DNA of 64,000 bases. It comes from Cavia porcellus (lineage: Eukaryota; Chordata; Mammalia; Rodentia; Caviidae). Location of the stretch: NCBI RefSeq assembly GCF_034190915.1, contig NW_026947496.1, positions 33,600,001 to 33,664,000 of the forward strand, given 5' to 3'. A program made the position numbers and the translations under genes. The notes under the pieces were generated by a model. That model made no database searches. It had not been told where the DNA came from and saw nothing but the letters and a program-made list of their open reading frames with translations. This document shows positions 44,782 through 56,640 of the stretch, one piece after another; position 1 is the stretch's first letter, and the number at the start of each line of letters is the position of its first letter.

Positions 44782-45059
44782 TGTTTTTTCTTTCAATAAA
44801 TTGCCCTAGAACAATAGGACACCCTTATGCAAAAAATTAACTTATATCCTGCACAAAAATTAAGTTAAATCTCAAATGTAAACATGTAAATCTGCTATAA
44901 GAAAAAAAATCTTTAAAAAATAATGTATTCATCTTGGTTTATCAATTGTAATGAATGCAGCACATTCACACACTGGGAAATCTGATGGGGTAAAGCCAGA
45001 AGCCGAATACAGGAACTCTGTGTACTGTCCACTCACTTTTTCTACAACCCTAAAGCTTC

Positions 45060-45185
45060 TAGAGATGAGAGGGAGGGAAGGAGGGAATGGGACAGGGAAG
45101 GAAGGAAGAAAGAAAGAAAGAAGAGAGAGAGGGAGGATAACAGAGAAAAAGAGAGATGGAGAGACAGAAACAGACAGACAGAGAT
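45060..45185. repeat. Purine-rich tract (GGAA/GAAA/GAGA)
   Basis: About 125 bases, nearly all purines on the plus strand at 45,062-45,140, then mixed GACAGA units. Mirror-like segments such as GGAAGGAAGGAAG occur. It lies between an L1M and unclassified sequence. Confidence 0.85.
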
Positions 45186-45591
45186 ACAATATCTAGTCTA
45201 TATAGTCACACCTTTCTGGGAACCCTTGAATACTTTTTTTCTTTTTAAACCTTTTCTGCAGATATAGGCATGCCTCTCCTTGCTGAAATCATGTCACAGC
45301 TAATATTTTCACTGCTCCTAGTGGTATTTCCAAAATAAATCAAGTCAAGAAGGCCAGAGGAAATAATTTCCTGTTCTGTGTAAGGCATTGACTGATCTCT
45401 ATGTACTTACCACCATATGTATTTCCTAATAATCAGTGCAAGTGCTTAATCTCTGGGCTGATGGTTCTGAATGCTCTGGTCTTCTAGCTATAGTAAGACA
45501 TATGAATGCTATTATTCCCTCTGCTTATAGGCCCTTATGTATTTGGACTGTAATCTGATAAGAGTGTGATGGTCAATCCATTCTTCATCAA
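45186..45591. other. No gene recognised
   Basis: Unclassified sequence up to the left target duplication of the next LTR. Confidence 0.4.
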
Positions 45592-45964
45592 TGTCTTAGT
45601 TACCTTCTTCTTGTTGCTGAGACAGAATACCTGACACCCAAAATGGAGGAAGAAAGGGTTTATTTAACTCACATTTCCTAGAAGTTTGAATCCATAATCA
45701 GCTGGCTCCCAGTCAGGGTGGTGTAGCTGAGGAGCAATATGGCGGCTGCAGCAGATGCCAAAAGTGGCAAGAGCAAAAGGGCAAATAGGGGAAGTGCATC
45801 TCTTTCCCTACCTTAAATTGTATGCCAGCTACCTGCCCATTGGCAGGTGCAGCACTCACACTGCCAATCCCAGCACTAGACAAAGTGAACCAATTACAAA
45901 CTGATTCAGCTGCCTTCATAACTGTGTGAGGCTTTGGGGGGACATTTAAACACAAACCATAACA
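45592..45964 (-). mobile_element. MaLR-type LTR with perfect 5-bp duplication
   Basis: Full 373-bp LTR. On the plus strand its ends are TGTCTTAGTTACCTTC and ACACAAACCATAACA, with GTTTATTTAACTCACATTTC and AATCAGCTGGCTCCCAGTC inside. It is flanked by ATCAA at 45587-45591 and 45965-45969, so it is a clean solo LTR. A frame across it on the minus strand has no domain. Confidence 0.9.
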
Positions 45965-46057
45965 ATCAAAGTGATCTAGTGCTGACTTACTATCTAAATG
46001 TTTGCATGATTGTTTTATCTATCTGTAGGTGGTTTTTAATCCTTGTTAGTTGTCATG

Positions 46058-46189
46058 CTTAACTTTCTTCTCTTTTTTTCTTTTTCTTTTTGGGAGCGGA
46101 TATCAGAAATTGAACTCAGGACCTTGCGTTTGTCAGGCAGGCACTGCACTGCTGAGCTATATCCTTGGCCCCTTAACTTCCTTTTCTCT
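46058..46189 (-). mobile_element. ID SINE with diverged duplication
   Basis: Minus-strand ID: a T/C-rich tail (46,074-46,088), GAACTCAGGACCTTGCG, GTCAGGCAGGCACTGC and CTGAGCTATATCCTTGGCCC. The flanking repeats CTTAACTTTCTTCTCT (46058) and CTTAACTTCCTTTTCT (46172) match at 14 of 16 positions. Confidence 0.85.
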
Positions 46190-48964
46190 TTTGCTAAAAA
46201 TCCTTTATTCAAAGTCATTCTCAATGAATATATCTTACAACTCTGCTGCTGGAGATTTTTGTTCAAGGTCTCTTTCAAACACTGAGACTCATTTTTTTTT
46301 ATGTTTTCCATTTGTTTGGCCTTTGTCTTTCCTTTCCTAAAGATAAAGGACTGGGTGGTTCCCGCATCATCATGGAGATATAAATTTGGGGGAATTTAAT
46401 GTCTAAAGTGGCAAATAGAGGTCAGTCAGCAACACAGTACATCTTATACAAAACTTGCCCACCGAACAAACAGAAATATCAAGGGAAAACCTTATCTTTT
46501 AAAACATCATAACGAATGAACAATAGAAACAGAAAACATGAGGGAGATCAAATGTACAACAGAAGAAATAAGCATAACTTGTTCAGGGCGACCATAAGAT
46601 CTTATCTTTCTTTAAAATTGAACCAAATTTGGAACCAAGTATATGTTCTTATTCTGTAACTGTGTGATACTCAAAAGACACAAACAGTGCAATTATTGAA
46701 TGGGAATCTTGTCACTGCTGCGAGTGTATTTTGAAGGGCACTCAGCGGAACGCAAAGCACATATGGACAAACTCTTAATAGATGAACACAGTTTATTTGA
46801 TTGGAAAGCCAAGTCAGTACCCGCTTCTTCAAAAGAGAGATGATTACCACAAAGAATGAGGAGCATTGAGAGTTGGTATGTAGTATAAGACAGTTCTCCG
46901 TCTCTTTTCCTCCTTAAGGAAAGCTCATTCCTGGTCTTCAAAATACATTGTACTGTCTGTCTCTGCTGTAAAACCCCATGAGATCCTCAGGCAAAGAATT
47001 CTCCTTTTTCAAATGCAGCTCTATATTAGCATGTTTAGCATTGAATACAATTACTTGTAGTCAAGGTGTTTCTCTTCAAAAGCAAAGACAGTGCACGTGT
47101 CATCTTTGTGGCTCAACCAGCTTTGCACCTCACTATAAGTAAGAACCTCACTATAAGTAAGTTAAATTATGGAATAAAATAATACAAATTATTATTAGGG
47201 CCAATGTAATGCAGTTTACCTTCTTACAGAAGAAGTCACTTTCCTCTCATCCTGTGACATACTCTTCCTCTAATCGCTGTCACCTTCCTAACCTTATTCA
47301 AGTGCCCGGGATGTTACGAATGTTACCATTCATAAAGGATTTCTGGCCTTTTGTTTATCATCTGTCACTACTGCTAAATAACAACAGCAACAAACAGACA
47401 GCAGCAACCACAAAGAGCCAAGCACAAAGACAAAACGCCAGATGAATATCCTCCCATCATCAGATGGATAGTGCCACCCTTACGAAAGCAGAGCAAGTTG
47501 TATTATTCACTCAAACCGTCAAGTGCTATTTCAAATCTGAGTGAACCCTCACTTTCTCAGGGCCCCCCAGCTATGGGCAAATTGCTAAAATTTTACTACT
47601 TCTGTTCCCACCCACACACCGTAGATATCCCATCTCTCCTCAGAGTCCTGAAGCATTACTTGGGGTCTCTGAATATGCATTTCCATGAGGTCCCATACTG
47701 ACGACCTCACAGGTAGAGCCAAATCCGCTCTGCTTTGCTACAGGGCTGCTCATATCCATTGCCTCCAGGCTCAGCAGGGCTGGGTGTATTCACTGAGCTC
47801 ATCAGACCAGGGGTCTGATGTTTAGGTACCACTGTCCCCTCCTCCATCTCAAAGTGAATCGAAAGTACAGCACATCCAGACCAGATGGCTCAGGGATGGA
47901 GGGCTCTGATTAGGCCCAGAGAATTCACTTACCACCATCTGTTAAATTCTTGTTTGTCAAAATTTTGCCTTCAGCAGGCTTAATCACACACATGCCACTT
48001 CCCACACCCCAGGTCTACACTGTCAATTTGGGTCCCAGTGTTGTTACATGTTCTTGTTTTCTGAACACAGATATTGTGGTCTTCATCTAAACTGGCTTTG
48101 CCAGCATGTGGAATTCACACAGCTGTCAGCAAAGAACAACTTTTCTAAGTACTGTGACTCCTTACTGTAAATGATTCCTGCAGTGGCCAACTCAGGTCTG
48201 TTGAAGTGTTTTGACCTTTCTCTAACAAAGGCCACCTGTGTAACCCAGGGCTGTCATTGCAGCCCTTCAGGAATCTTGGTCAGGACACTAGGTGGTGGTC
48301 TTAGGGAAAGCCTCAAACTTCCCCTCTTCCTGTAAAATATCCAAATTCTACAGAATCATGCACCACTATTTCCTTTAAATACTAGTATCTAGCCTGAAGA
48401 CTATTAGAGGCATTTTCACAGACTTTCCCTGCCTCCGAGCCACACATCTATGCAATGGTTTGGCTCAACCAAAGTCCCCAATATGGGGAGGCCCAACAGA
48501 TCTTCTCCCAAAGCTGACCATCTGGACACAGAACAGATTCCTCATTTTCTTCTATTTTGAGGGGATGTTCCCCACTTTGGGCCATCTCAGCTGGAGACTG
48601 TTAACTCCACAAGCCTCTCAAAGGACAAGTCCAGCATCTGGCTGTGGTCATGTGACTCCTTGACCAGTTCTAGGTCAATTATTTCAGTTGAAGGATAGTG
48701 GGGAACTAAGGCCCCATGTGCTGGATGCCAGTCTACTAGAAAACAAGGGGCTCTTTCCTGCAGCCAGGACTGCACCCTCAGCAGGATGCTGTATCTGTGA
48801 GATAGAATCCAACATTAAAAAAGATTGGCAAACAATTTGAAAAGGATGTTATAGAGAGCCCTTCCTGGGCTTCATCGCGTTCTGGGAAGTTTATATTTGT
48901 AATTTCATAGAAAAGTTGTTGGAATTCTAGTGATAAGATTATATACAAAAGATGAGAAGTATAA
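46190..48964. other. No gene recognised
   Basis: About 2.8 kb without a recognisable repeat. A 21-bp palindrome lies at 47,800-47,820. Open frames are under 83 codons with no known domain. The base composition is ordinary and changes little along the stretch. Confidence 0.4.
47800..47820. repeat. Perfect 9-bp inverted repeat
   Basis: CATCAGACC and GGTCTGATG separated by AGG. Short, and possibly chance. Confidence 0.7.
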
Positions 48965-50285
48965 AACAAAAGAGGCCTTTATTCTGAGAAGCCGAAGAGA
49001 GAAAACCAAACCTCACCCCACCCCACCCCCACCGCTGGAGTCTGGCTTTCTCTCTGGTGGGAGGTATATAAGTAGCCTCAGTTTGGGGTGGAACCTAAGG
49101 GGGCATTAGGGATGCACGGGTAGCCCATTGGTCTTTGTTTGGCACCATAGGTAAATTCCTAGGGGTGGGAAGATGGAGTCACAGGTAAATTCCTAGGGTT
49201 GGGGGATGTCTTAATTACTTTTTACTCGTCGCTGTGACAAAATACCTGAAGCCCAAAGTTGGGAAAGGAAAGGTTTATTTCTTACAGTTTTTGGAGGTTT
49301 CAGTCCACACTCAGTTGGCTCCAAGACAGGTAGGCATGGCTGGGCTGCAGTTAATGGCGGCCGCCCACAGCTAACTGGAACCAGCAAAGAAAATGACACA
49401 GCTTCTTCCTGCCATTACATCACATCCTGGCTCCACCCCTATGTGGGTGGAGCACTGACACCGTCAATCCAAGCACTATACAATGAACCATCACAAATGA
49501 ACAATGCAAACTCATGAGGCCTGGGGGACACAAACATAAACCATGACAGGGGAGATAGGAGCTCCTTGGTTCGCCTCCAAGGCTTCATCGGCTACAGTGT
49601 CCTGTCTGGGCCAAAACTCTTTCACTAGCAAGTTAATTCCAAGCTACCACTTCCAGTGCAACCCATAGCAAGAATAAGGACACTAAAGTATATTTGTAGC
49701 TGTGTAAAATACACAGAACAAAGGCCTTGACCCAGGGCTGAACCAGAATTTTATTAATTCATGAAGAAGGCAGTGGCTTGAGGATGAATGACAGTAAGAA
49801 TGATGGGAGAGATACATATGTGCTGTTAGCCGCGCTAAGTAGGAGGCCGAAATCACCTCTGTAATATGTAGACAGAAGGATATGCAGAAGAGTAATTTGC
49901 ATAACACAATTCGGGGTAGTAGCTAATGTTTTGGGGTCAGTGGTTCAGCTCTGATGTGTACTCTTTTATGCTATGAGAAATCATAGCTTCTTATCTTGAG
50001 GCTTGATCCCAACTGATAGTGTAGAGCCTGGCTCTCCTTTTTGCCAGTCTCATGTGTTTTTTGGGAGCTACAGGGCTGGGGAAACACAGAGGTGTCATCT
50101 TGTTTCAAAGATTACACATCATTACCTCAGCCACACCAATTTACATTGCTTAAAGTCAGTTGCAGGGATGAGGAAAAATCCTGGTCAGCTCTGTACATAT
50201 AAATACTTGAAACAGGTTCAAGTTTAACTAAAATGGAGATAATTGCTCTTTTTTTAAGGAGAATTGTCCAGGTGTCCTCCAGAGG
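48965..50285 (-). mobile_element. ERV LTR (family A), about 1 kb, with a nested MaLR LTR
   Basis: The left part (48,970-49,625) matches 795-1,082. The right part (49,640-50,285) is the reverse complement of 58,770-59,475, with CTACCACTTCCAGTGCAACC, TTATTAATTCATGA, GTGGCTTGAGGATGA and GACAGAAGGATATGCAGAAG shared. Read on the minus strand it would begin near 50,285 and end past AATAAAGG near 48,970. At about 980 bp without the insert it is long for a solo LTR, so two abutting LTRs remain possible. A 33-bp local repeat of AGGTAAATTCCTAGGG lies at 49,148-49,200. Confidence 0.6.
49207..49548 (-). mobile_element. MaLR-type LTR nested in ERV LTR
   Basis: A 342-bp LTR. On the plus strand its ends are TGTCTTAATTACTTTTTAC and AACATAAACCATGACA, flanked by GGGGA at 49202-49206 and 49549-49553. 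GGTTTATTTCTTACAG and CAGTTGGCTCCAAGACAGG lie inside. Host sequence resumes directly (TAGGAGCTCCTTGGTTC), as at 1,000 in the truncated copy. Confidence 0.9.
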
Positions 50286-51649
50286 TGTGAAGTAGGCTGG
50301 GCATGGGCCTCATTATAACACAGGAGATTATAGAAAATCTGCTGCAGATATTGCTCTCTCCATGTTGTTGCTTGCTTTGTAGACTATGGCCAACAACTGC
50401 TGCCCTTGGCCACTGAAGCCTCCAGCCTTCCTGGCTTCTCTACATCTGCTTACTGTGGCTAGGTCTTAGCCTTCCCACAGCCTGCAAGGAGCAGGGGCTG
50501 TGGTTTGTTCCAGGTCTGTCTTGATGGTCTTCCTCATGTAGACTGATGTAGTCTTTCTCATTTGCTCCTCCTTCATCTCCTTCTCTTGCTCCCTTCAGGG
50601 AAGCATACCTGACAAGTAAGTGGAAAGATAGTGTGTTTCCTTGGAAAGATCAACTGGATTCAAAGGATGAGGCTACAAAACCCTCAGCACTTTTGTCCCT
50701 GTCACGCTTGGCTAAACTGCACTTTAAGGTCACACTGAGGACTCGTGAAGATGCCTGGTTGTTTTTCTGTTCCCCAGACTTTCACACTCTTGCTCCACCT
50801 AGCAGACAGGAATAGCTCCCCACCACAGTGAAAGCTCCAGGCTTCCCTGGCATCCTGGCTGACTCTCAACTTGCTTTCTGCTTCCTGAATTCCCTGAAGA
50901 TAAAGGTTATGAGTCCATGTTCTGGCTGGAAGACAGTCTTAAATCTCTTCCTGCTTCTCTCAGGGCTGTAAACATGAACAAGCCATCCAAAATCATGTTC
51001 CTTGAGGGCTGGATTTGACAGTGTCACTCATCAGTTGACAGTGACATCTTCAATCCTAAGTCTAGAGAGGAGAGAAGAACTTGTCAGGATGGGAGGCACC
51101 ACACTGAGATTGAGAGTCTCCTTTAATGAAGGTCTCTTCTGGGAGAGCCAAGTAGAGATGTGTTTGATTGAATTTCAAAAGAAATGAGGTCATGTTTTGA
51201 AGGAAAGAGGCAAAAAAGCAGACTTCAGAAACATACTTGATGGAGGATCTCCACACTAAGCTACTGACATGTAGCAGGCATAGTGAAGGGTCATCAGGTA
51301 AAATGAGCGAGACAGAGTTACACTAAGTGATTTTCCCCGAGTGTTCACATGTGCTGTGCAGCAGAGATTCACTGAGACCAACTAGGTAAGAACAAGTGGA
51401 GAGGTGTGTGGAGGGACTCGGAATGGTCCAGGGGTTTGCGCTGACATCCAGGGAGCATCCACATCAAACACAAGAGATTTTACCTTGGAGGGGTCTAAAC
51501 ACTCTTTTGTCCACCTCATATATAACCACTGATTTTTCATTTGCTGGATTTCAAAAGATTTTAAACATAAAGAATGCTGCAGATGTAAATCACAGACTCA
51601 GAACTGTATGGGAGATCACTGAGGGTGGTGGAGTCAGGTGGAGCAGTAC
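50286..51649. other. No gene recognised
   Basis: About 1.4 kb unclassified. Open frames of 60-93 codons on both strands have no recognisable domain. Confidence 0.4.
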
Positions 51650-52542
51650 TGCAGTTTGGAACTGGACTATCTGCTAAAGGCTCGTGTATCAGAGCATGGC
51701 GCCGTTGGGGTATAATGGAGCCTTAACAGGTGGGGCCCATGGCTTCCTCTGACATAGAGGTGGATCTGCAAAGAGAGTTGTGGGACACAGGTCTCTTCCT
51801 CTTCCTTATCCTGTCCTCGTCATGAGATGAGCAGCTGTGTTCTGCCATGCACTCCCTACCATGGTGTGCGGTCTCATCATGGACCCCAGAACAATAGGGC
51901 CTATGATCATGAACTGAAACCTCCAGAATCGTGAGCAAAATTCTTTACTGTTTTGTTCAATTGTATTATAACTAACGATATAGGCAATTCTATTAGAGAT
52001 AGCGGGAGGCATTATGGTAACCATTGTTGATCACCTTGTATTATGTTTTCACATTATCTATTATGTCCACCCTTTTGACTTGACCGATTCTGTTCTGTTA
52101 TGTCACATTTGGTTTTACTCTCTTCCAAAAAAGTAATAAGAACCGTGGGAGCAATGAAACCCAAATTGTACAAAAGAGAGGAAAAGAAAGTGCTCTAAAC
52201 TATATAACTGCATGTATACTTAAGTGTATAAGATAGAAAATGATATCACAGAGTTTTATTGGATCATTGAACAGAACTGTTTGCAGTATCATTGATGGAA
52301 TGTCCACTTTACAAGCTTTAATTTTGTGACTTGAACAATTATTTCTAAGATGACAATATGTAATCCATTAACTAGTGATTTCCTACTGTTCATTTTTTTT
52401 CCTGCAAATCTGTATAACTTGTACCCTTTCTCTGCTTTTTTTTTTCTCCTTAAATAAAATTAAAAAAAAAAACAACTCTCCTTTTTATGGGATGATTTTA
52501 TGTTGTGTATTTCTTTACCAACACAGAAAGCTGACTAACACA
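51650..52542 (+). mobile_element. MaLR-type LTR interrupted by an L1 3' end
   Basis: The left part (51,650-51,942) has TGCAGTTTGGAACTG, CCTTAACAGGTGGGGCCC, GATGAGCAGCTGTGTTCTGC and GAACTGAAACCTCCAGAATC. The right part (52,471-52,542) is CAACTCTCCTTTTTATGGG through GCTGACTAACACA. Together they make one LTR of about 365 bp. The break falls in the A-rich poly(A) region, a favoured L1 target. Confidence 0.8.
51943..52470 (+). mobile_element. L1 3' UTR, inserted in MaLR LTR
   Basis: 5'-truncated to the 3' UTR: GGCATTATGGTAACCATTGT, TTGATCACCTTGTATTATG, GGATCATTGAACAGAACTG, GTTTGCAGTATCATTG and a final CCTTAAATAAAATT plus A-tail. It matches 21,200-21,726 of the long L1 throughout, so both belong to the same or close subfamilies. 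A target duplication cannot be separated from the A-rich flanks. Confidence 0.85.
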
Positions 52543-53801
52543 GGTGGTGAGAGGAATGTGATAAGAAAAAGCATTGGCCCATTTACAAACTCAGTATTAC
52601 AGGTTTCCTCCTGGCTCCTAAATTTCAGTGCTACTGCCATGGAAAGACAACTACTACTTTACAAAGAGAATAGGAATGCTGATTCAGCCACAGAACATGC
52701 AGTAGATTTTGAGTTATTTTCTTTAAACTTTGAAAAATTTTTAGTGAATAAAAGAATGGTTTATGATGTGTTAAATAAAAAGAATGATGGCTTAGATTAT
52801 TTTTGTTAGTCTTTCCTTCCTTCCCTGTAGTTTAATATCTAGGATATTCTAAGTTTAGATAACCTATTTGATAATATTCACTTTTTGCTCTATTTAATAA
52901 TTTTAGATGCCACCTAAAGGATCATGGGATTGACTATGAATAAGAAGAAAACTAAAGAGAACATTGGTGGGATAGAATCTAGGTGTGAGTGTGTGTAGCC
53001 TGTGAGTGTGTGAGTGCACACACATCCAGCCAGCGTGTGGTCGGTGGTCAAGGAGAAATGGTGCTACGATTAGAGCTGTCAGTTACATTATGGGTAGGTT
53101 GACTTTCTCTTCTTTTCTTTCTCACTCACTGTCTTACAGGGTAAACCTTTTTCTCAGTATGATCTTATCTTGCCTCAAATCATCCTTCATACCAAAGAAA
53201 AAAAGGTGTGTCTATATTTATATCACTCTTTGCTATTATGTCTCACAATAAAAACTCTTTTTTAGAAAGGTGAAAATGCTACTTTTGTTCCAAACCAGGA
53301 ATCCTACCCTCTCTTGCTCCTTTCAAACAAGCTTAGATTTCTATTGCTGGTTCCCAGGGACTTGCCTATAATAGGCTTAAGGGGATAAAGTCTGGAGTCT
53401 GGAGCTCAGTGCTCCAGTTAAACAGTGAGTCTGGCAGGCAGTGTGGGGACAGAGGCAGCAACACTCTAGTGAGCTTGTGGGGTCTCACCCAGAGCTGGCT
53501 GAGGCTGAAGTCTGCTACCAGCATCTGAGTTTGGCAGAGACTCAGAGGCAGACAGAGGAGCAGGAGGGCTCTGCAGTGGGAAGGGAGGCCTCCTGTGTAC
53601 CTGGTGAAAGCTTTTGGCTTATTGAGGGTTAGTCAGTTAACTATGGTTCCTATGTGACTCATCAGGGCAACACATTTGGCCTCCCTGATGGGCCAAAATT
53701 GGGCATGGGCACAAAAATCAGAGAAGTTGTCGTTACTAATCAGTCCTGGTCATTTGGGGCTGATAATTACCTGGTTCTCATTAGACATGGCAGGGCTGGT
53801 T
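52543..53801. other. No gene recognised
   Basis: Unclassified. It includes TGTGAGTGTGTGAGTGCACA near 53,000 and a G+C-richer part (53,390-53,640). The open frame at 52,375-52,809 begins in the L1 tail and LTR and is not a gene. Confidence 0.4.
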
Positions 53802-53897
53802 TGTTTGTTTTTGTTTTTGTTTTGTACTGGGAATCAAACTGAGGACCTTGTACTTTCCAGGCAGGCGCGATGCCACTGAGCTATATCCCCAGCCCCA
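53802..53897 (-). mobile_element. ID SINE
   Basis: Minus-strand ID: a GTTTTT-rich tail, TACTGGGAATCAAACTGAGG, CCAGGCAGGCGCGATGCC and ACTGAGCTATATCCCCAGCC. Older than the copies with duplications; none was found here. Confidence 0.85.
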
Positions 53898-55904
53898 GAC
53901 ACCGTAGTCTGACTGCCTCCGAGTCTGACTTAGAGCTGGATGGTTTCCAGGATGCTGTTTGTAGATGTTTGTAGTCGATTTCCTGGGCAGGTTGTGGTCA
54001 GAGTTTCCATTTCTTGTGGTCTAGTTACTGTCCTGTGGCTATTTAGTCTTTCAATAGTGCTGGGAGCAGCTGGAAGAAAGCCAGGAGACCTGAAAATGGA
54101 GAACACAGAAGTTCTGCCATTTTACGCCATCTCTTAGAGCAGGGTGGCACTTTGAGGCTTGGGATCAAGTCCTTCACTGTCTGGCCTTTATGCAGGCAAT
54201 TGTGCTGGGGCAGCTGGGGGCTGCTGGATCTGAGCTTCTCCCACACAGTGGCCTTGAGACCTTCTTAGCCACAGCACACTTAGCAAGGTAAGGGAGTATT
54301 TCCTCTGTGAGGATGTAATTGCGCTGTAATTTATTCAGAAAAAGGGCACTGCTGGCTTGTAGTGACAGGCTGTGGCATCTGGAAAACATTGACAGGCCAA
54401 CCCGAGCACGTGCCACACTGCTCCCAGCCTCCCAGCCAACCACAAACAGCTGACCTGAAGGTCCAACTCCATTGGAAGTAGCATAGCAAGCTGTGGAAAA
54501 TGCCTTTCTTCTTAACTTGCTCTGACCTGTATTGTCTCCCTTTTGTGTCAGACTCTGGGATTTCAAGGTTTTGAATAATAAAGGAAACTTTTTTGGCACT
54601 AGGGATTTTGTATCTGAGCAGATGGCTGATAGAAGAACAATTATTTGTGAAGCAGTCAATTTAACAAAGCATTCAATGAGTGATTGAATGGCAAATGAAG
54701 CGAATACATAATAGAATTCAGAAGCCATCCTAGACCTTCCAGCCTCTGTGGTCCATGTGCTGCCCATGGTCCCTGTCCGCCCAACACACACACACACTGC
54801 CAGCTCCGAAGCCTCACTGTTGTAGGATTTCCCTGGTGAGAGGCCATGTGGTCCCTGTCCTACTCTTCTTTTTCTCTGGCTGCACCATTGGGACAAAGAT
54901 GACCTTGGCTTCTGCACCCTCAGCTCTCATCACTGACCCTGCTCAGAGTGGGGATAATATTCAATGCTCATAGAAGGAGTACATTAGTGACTACAACATG
55001 GCACAAAAAAGATGCTTGGTGATTTGGGAATATTGAAGAAAATGTTTTTTCAGTATCATCTCTTCTTTCCTTGTTTCTTGAAAGAATTCAAGAGATGCTT
55101 TTTAAAAGTCTGGTCTATAGTGCATGATTCACGCATTAAAATGTTATGAGATAATCAGATCTGAATAGGGGAACTGCTTATGTGGGATTCAGATAAACAG
55201 AATTAGTGGCAAGTGGAATTCTTCTGTGAAGAAATCCTGGTGGAGAGGGAGGTGGTGGGATGAACAGGTGAGAGGGAGTGTTTCCAGCAGGCCCTCTTGA
55301 TTCTCCTCCAAGGGAACAGTGGCCAGCAGTTACAGAACGGGACAGGCTAAGCCAACCTGAACATGATACATGAGAGAGGCACCTACTGGCCTTCCCAGGG
55401 GGACTCAGGAAGTAGACTCGGGCTGGGAGTAACACAGAAAAGGTCACTGGAAACTCAAGAGTGACTGCTTTCATCCAGCCACAACGATGAGCAGTACAGC
55501 AAAAAAGGATAGGAAGCCCAGACTGTGCCCTGAGAAATACATGTGAAAGGGACAGAAACTGACAGACCAAGGACAGAGAAGTATCCAAAGAGGGAGGAGG
55601 AGCCAGCAGAGATGGTGAACAAAAGATGTAGCATTGAAGTGGCTCACAGAGAAAGACAGGAGTTCTACCCTAACCTTTATGAAAAGTCCTCATGGATAGT
55701 TTTTTCTACAGGAATGAGAAAGACATGATTGTGTTCTGCTCCTAATCCTGCATATTCTTCCAAAAGCTCAGCAAACTGAACAGTACAGGGTGTAACTGAA
55801 AACATGAAAGTAGGCATATACAAAATTGCTTTGATGACAGAATGATAATAAATAGCAATCACGTCTGAAATAACCTGTCAATGAAACAGGATGCTTCTGT
55901 TTAA
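53898..55904. other. No gene recognised; long frame at 54,174-54,917 (-)
   Basis: About 2 kb unclassified. It contains the longest non-L1 open stretch of the window, 247 codons on the minus strand, whose first codon is GTG rather than ATG. No domain, signal peptide or repeat architecture is recognisable in it. It is more likely chance than a gene, but no repeat explains the sequence either. Confidence 0.4.
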
Positions 55905-56640
55905 AAAGATCCTGAACTTTGATGGGAGATTTTTGATTACCGATTCAATTTGCTTACTAGTTATATGTCTGTTCAGACTTTACATATCAGCATAATTCTG
56001 TCTCGGTAGGTTGTATATTTCTAGGAATTTATTTCTTCTAGGTTATCCAATTTGTTTATGTATAATTAGGAGATATATATTAGACTTCTGATTCTTTTTA
56101 TACCTGTTATATGTGTTGTACTGTCTTTTATTTACGATTTTATTTTAACTTTCTCTTTTACTTAACTATTTTATCTAAATGTTTATCAAAATCTCCCAAC
56201 TTAGTGGTTGATATTTTGTTTTTGTATTCTTTTGTTTAGTTTGACTGTATTCTTTATTTCTTTTTGTTAATTTTGGGCTGGCTTATTCTGCTTTCTATTT
56301 CTTGGAAGTATGAAATTAAGTTGTTTATTTGAGATCTTCCTTTTAATGTAGGTGTTTTCTTGCTATAAGCTTTTGCATTGTAATTGCATTTGCTATATTC
56401 CATATTACCTATTATGGTGGTTCTCATTTGTTTTAATACATTTTCTAATTTCCCTTTTGATTTCTTCTTTGATCTATCAGTTGTTCAAGAGTCCATTAAT
56501 TTGTACCTACTGGAGGGTTTTACAGTTTTTCTGTAGTTATCAATATCCACTTTTATTCCATTACTGTATTAGAAGATACTTGGTATGATTTCAGTTTTCT
56601 TAAATTTGTTTCAAACATTGACAATTTCACAAGATGAATG
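55905..56640 (-). mobile_element. Ancient L1M ORF2 remnant
   Basis: Antisense L1M blocks in order: GGGAGATTTTTGATTACCGA, TTCAATTTGCTTACTAGTTA, AGGTTGTATATTTCTAGGAA, TTCTTCTAGGTTATCCAATT, TTGTTTATTTGAGATCTTCC, TTGATTTCTTCTTTGATC and CAGTTGTTCAAGAGTCCATT. Coding capacity is lost in all frames. Confidence 0.75.

Larger units (their letters stand above)
42705..44925 (+). mobile_element. Ancient L1M ORF2 with three nested insertions
   Basis: L1M ORF2 blocks run in order: the linker (CTAAAAGCAAACACTGTTTT, AAATGAATAGATTTCTAGCC), GACTAACTCTATGTCCAG, GAACTCTACCAAATATTTAA and CTACCCTAATA (then ACCAAAACCAG after an insert). Next come ATCAATTAGCTATAGAGGAA, ATTCAATGCAATGTTAATCA, GTACATATGGAAAAACAAAA, TATTTTGACAAAGGAGCATA and, past an ID SINE, GGACACCCTTATGCAAAAAA. 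Frames are riddled with stops. It hosts a B1, a small DNA transposon and an ID SINE. Confidence 0.75.

Noticed and set aside
52375..52809. 144-codon plus-strand frame
   Set aside because: Starts in the L1 tail and poly(A), crosses the MaLR LTR end; no domain.
54174..54917. Minus-strand 247-codon frame as a gene
   Set aside because: First codon is GTG, no domain, no exon context. Kept only as a low-interest finding.
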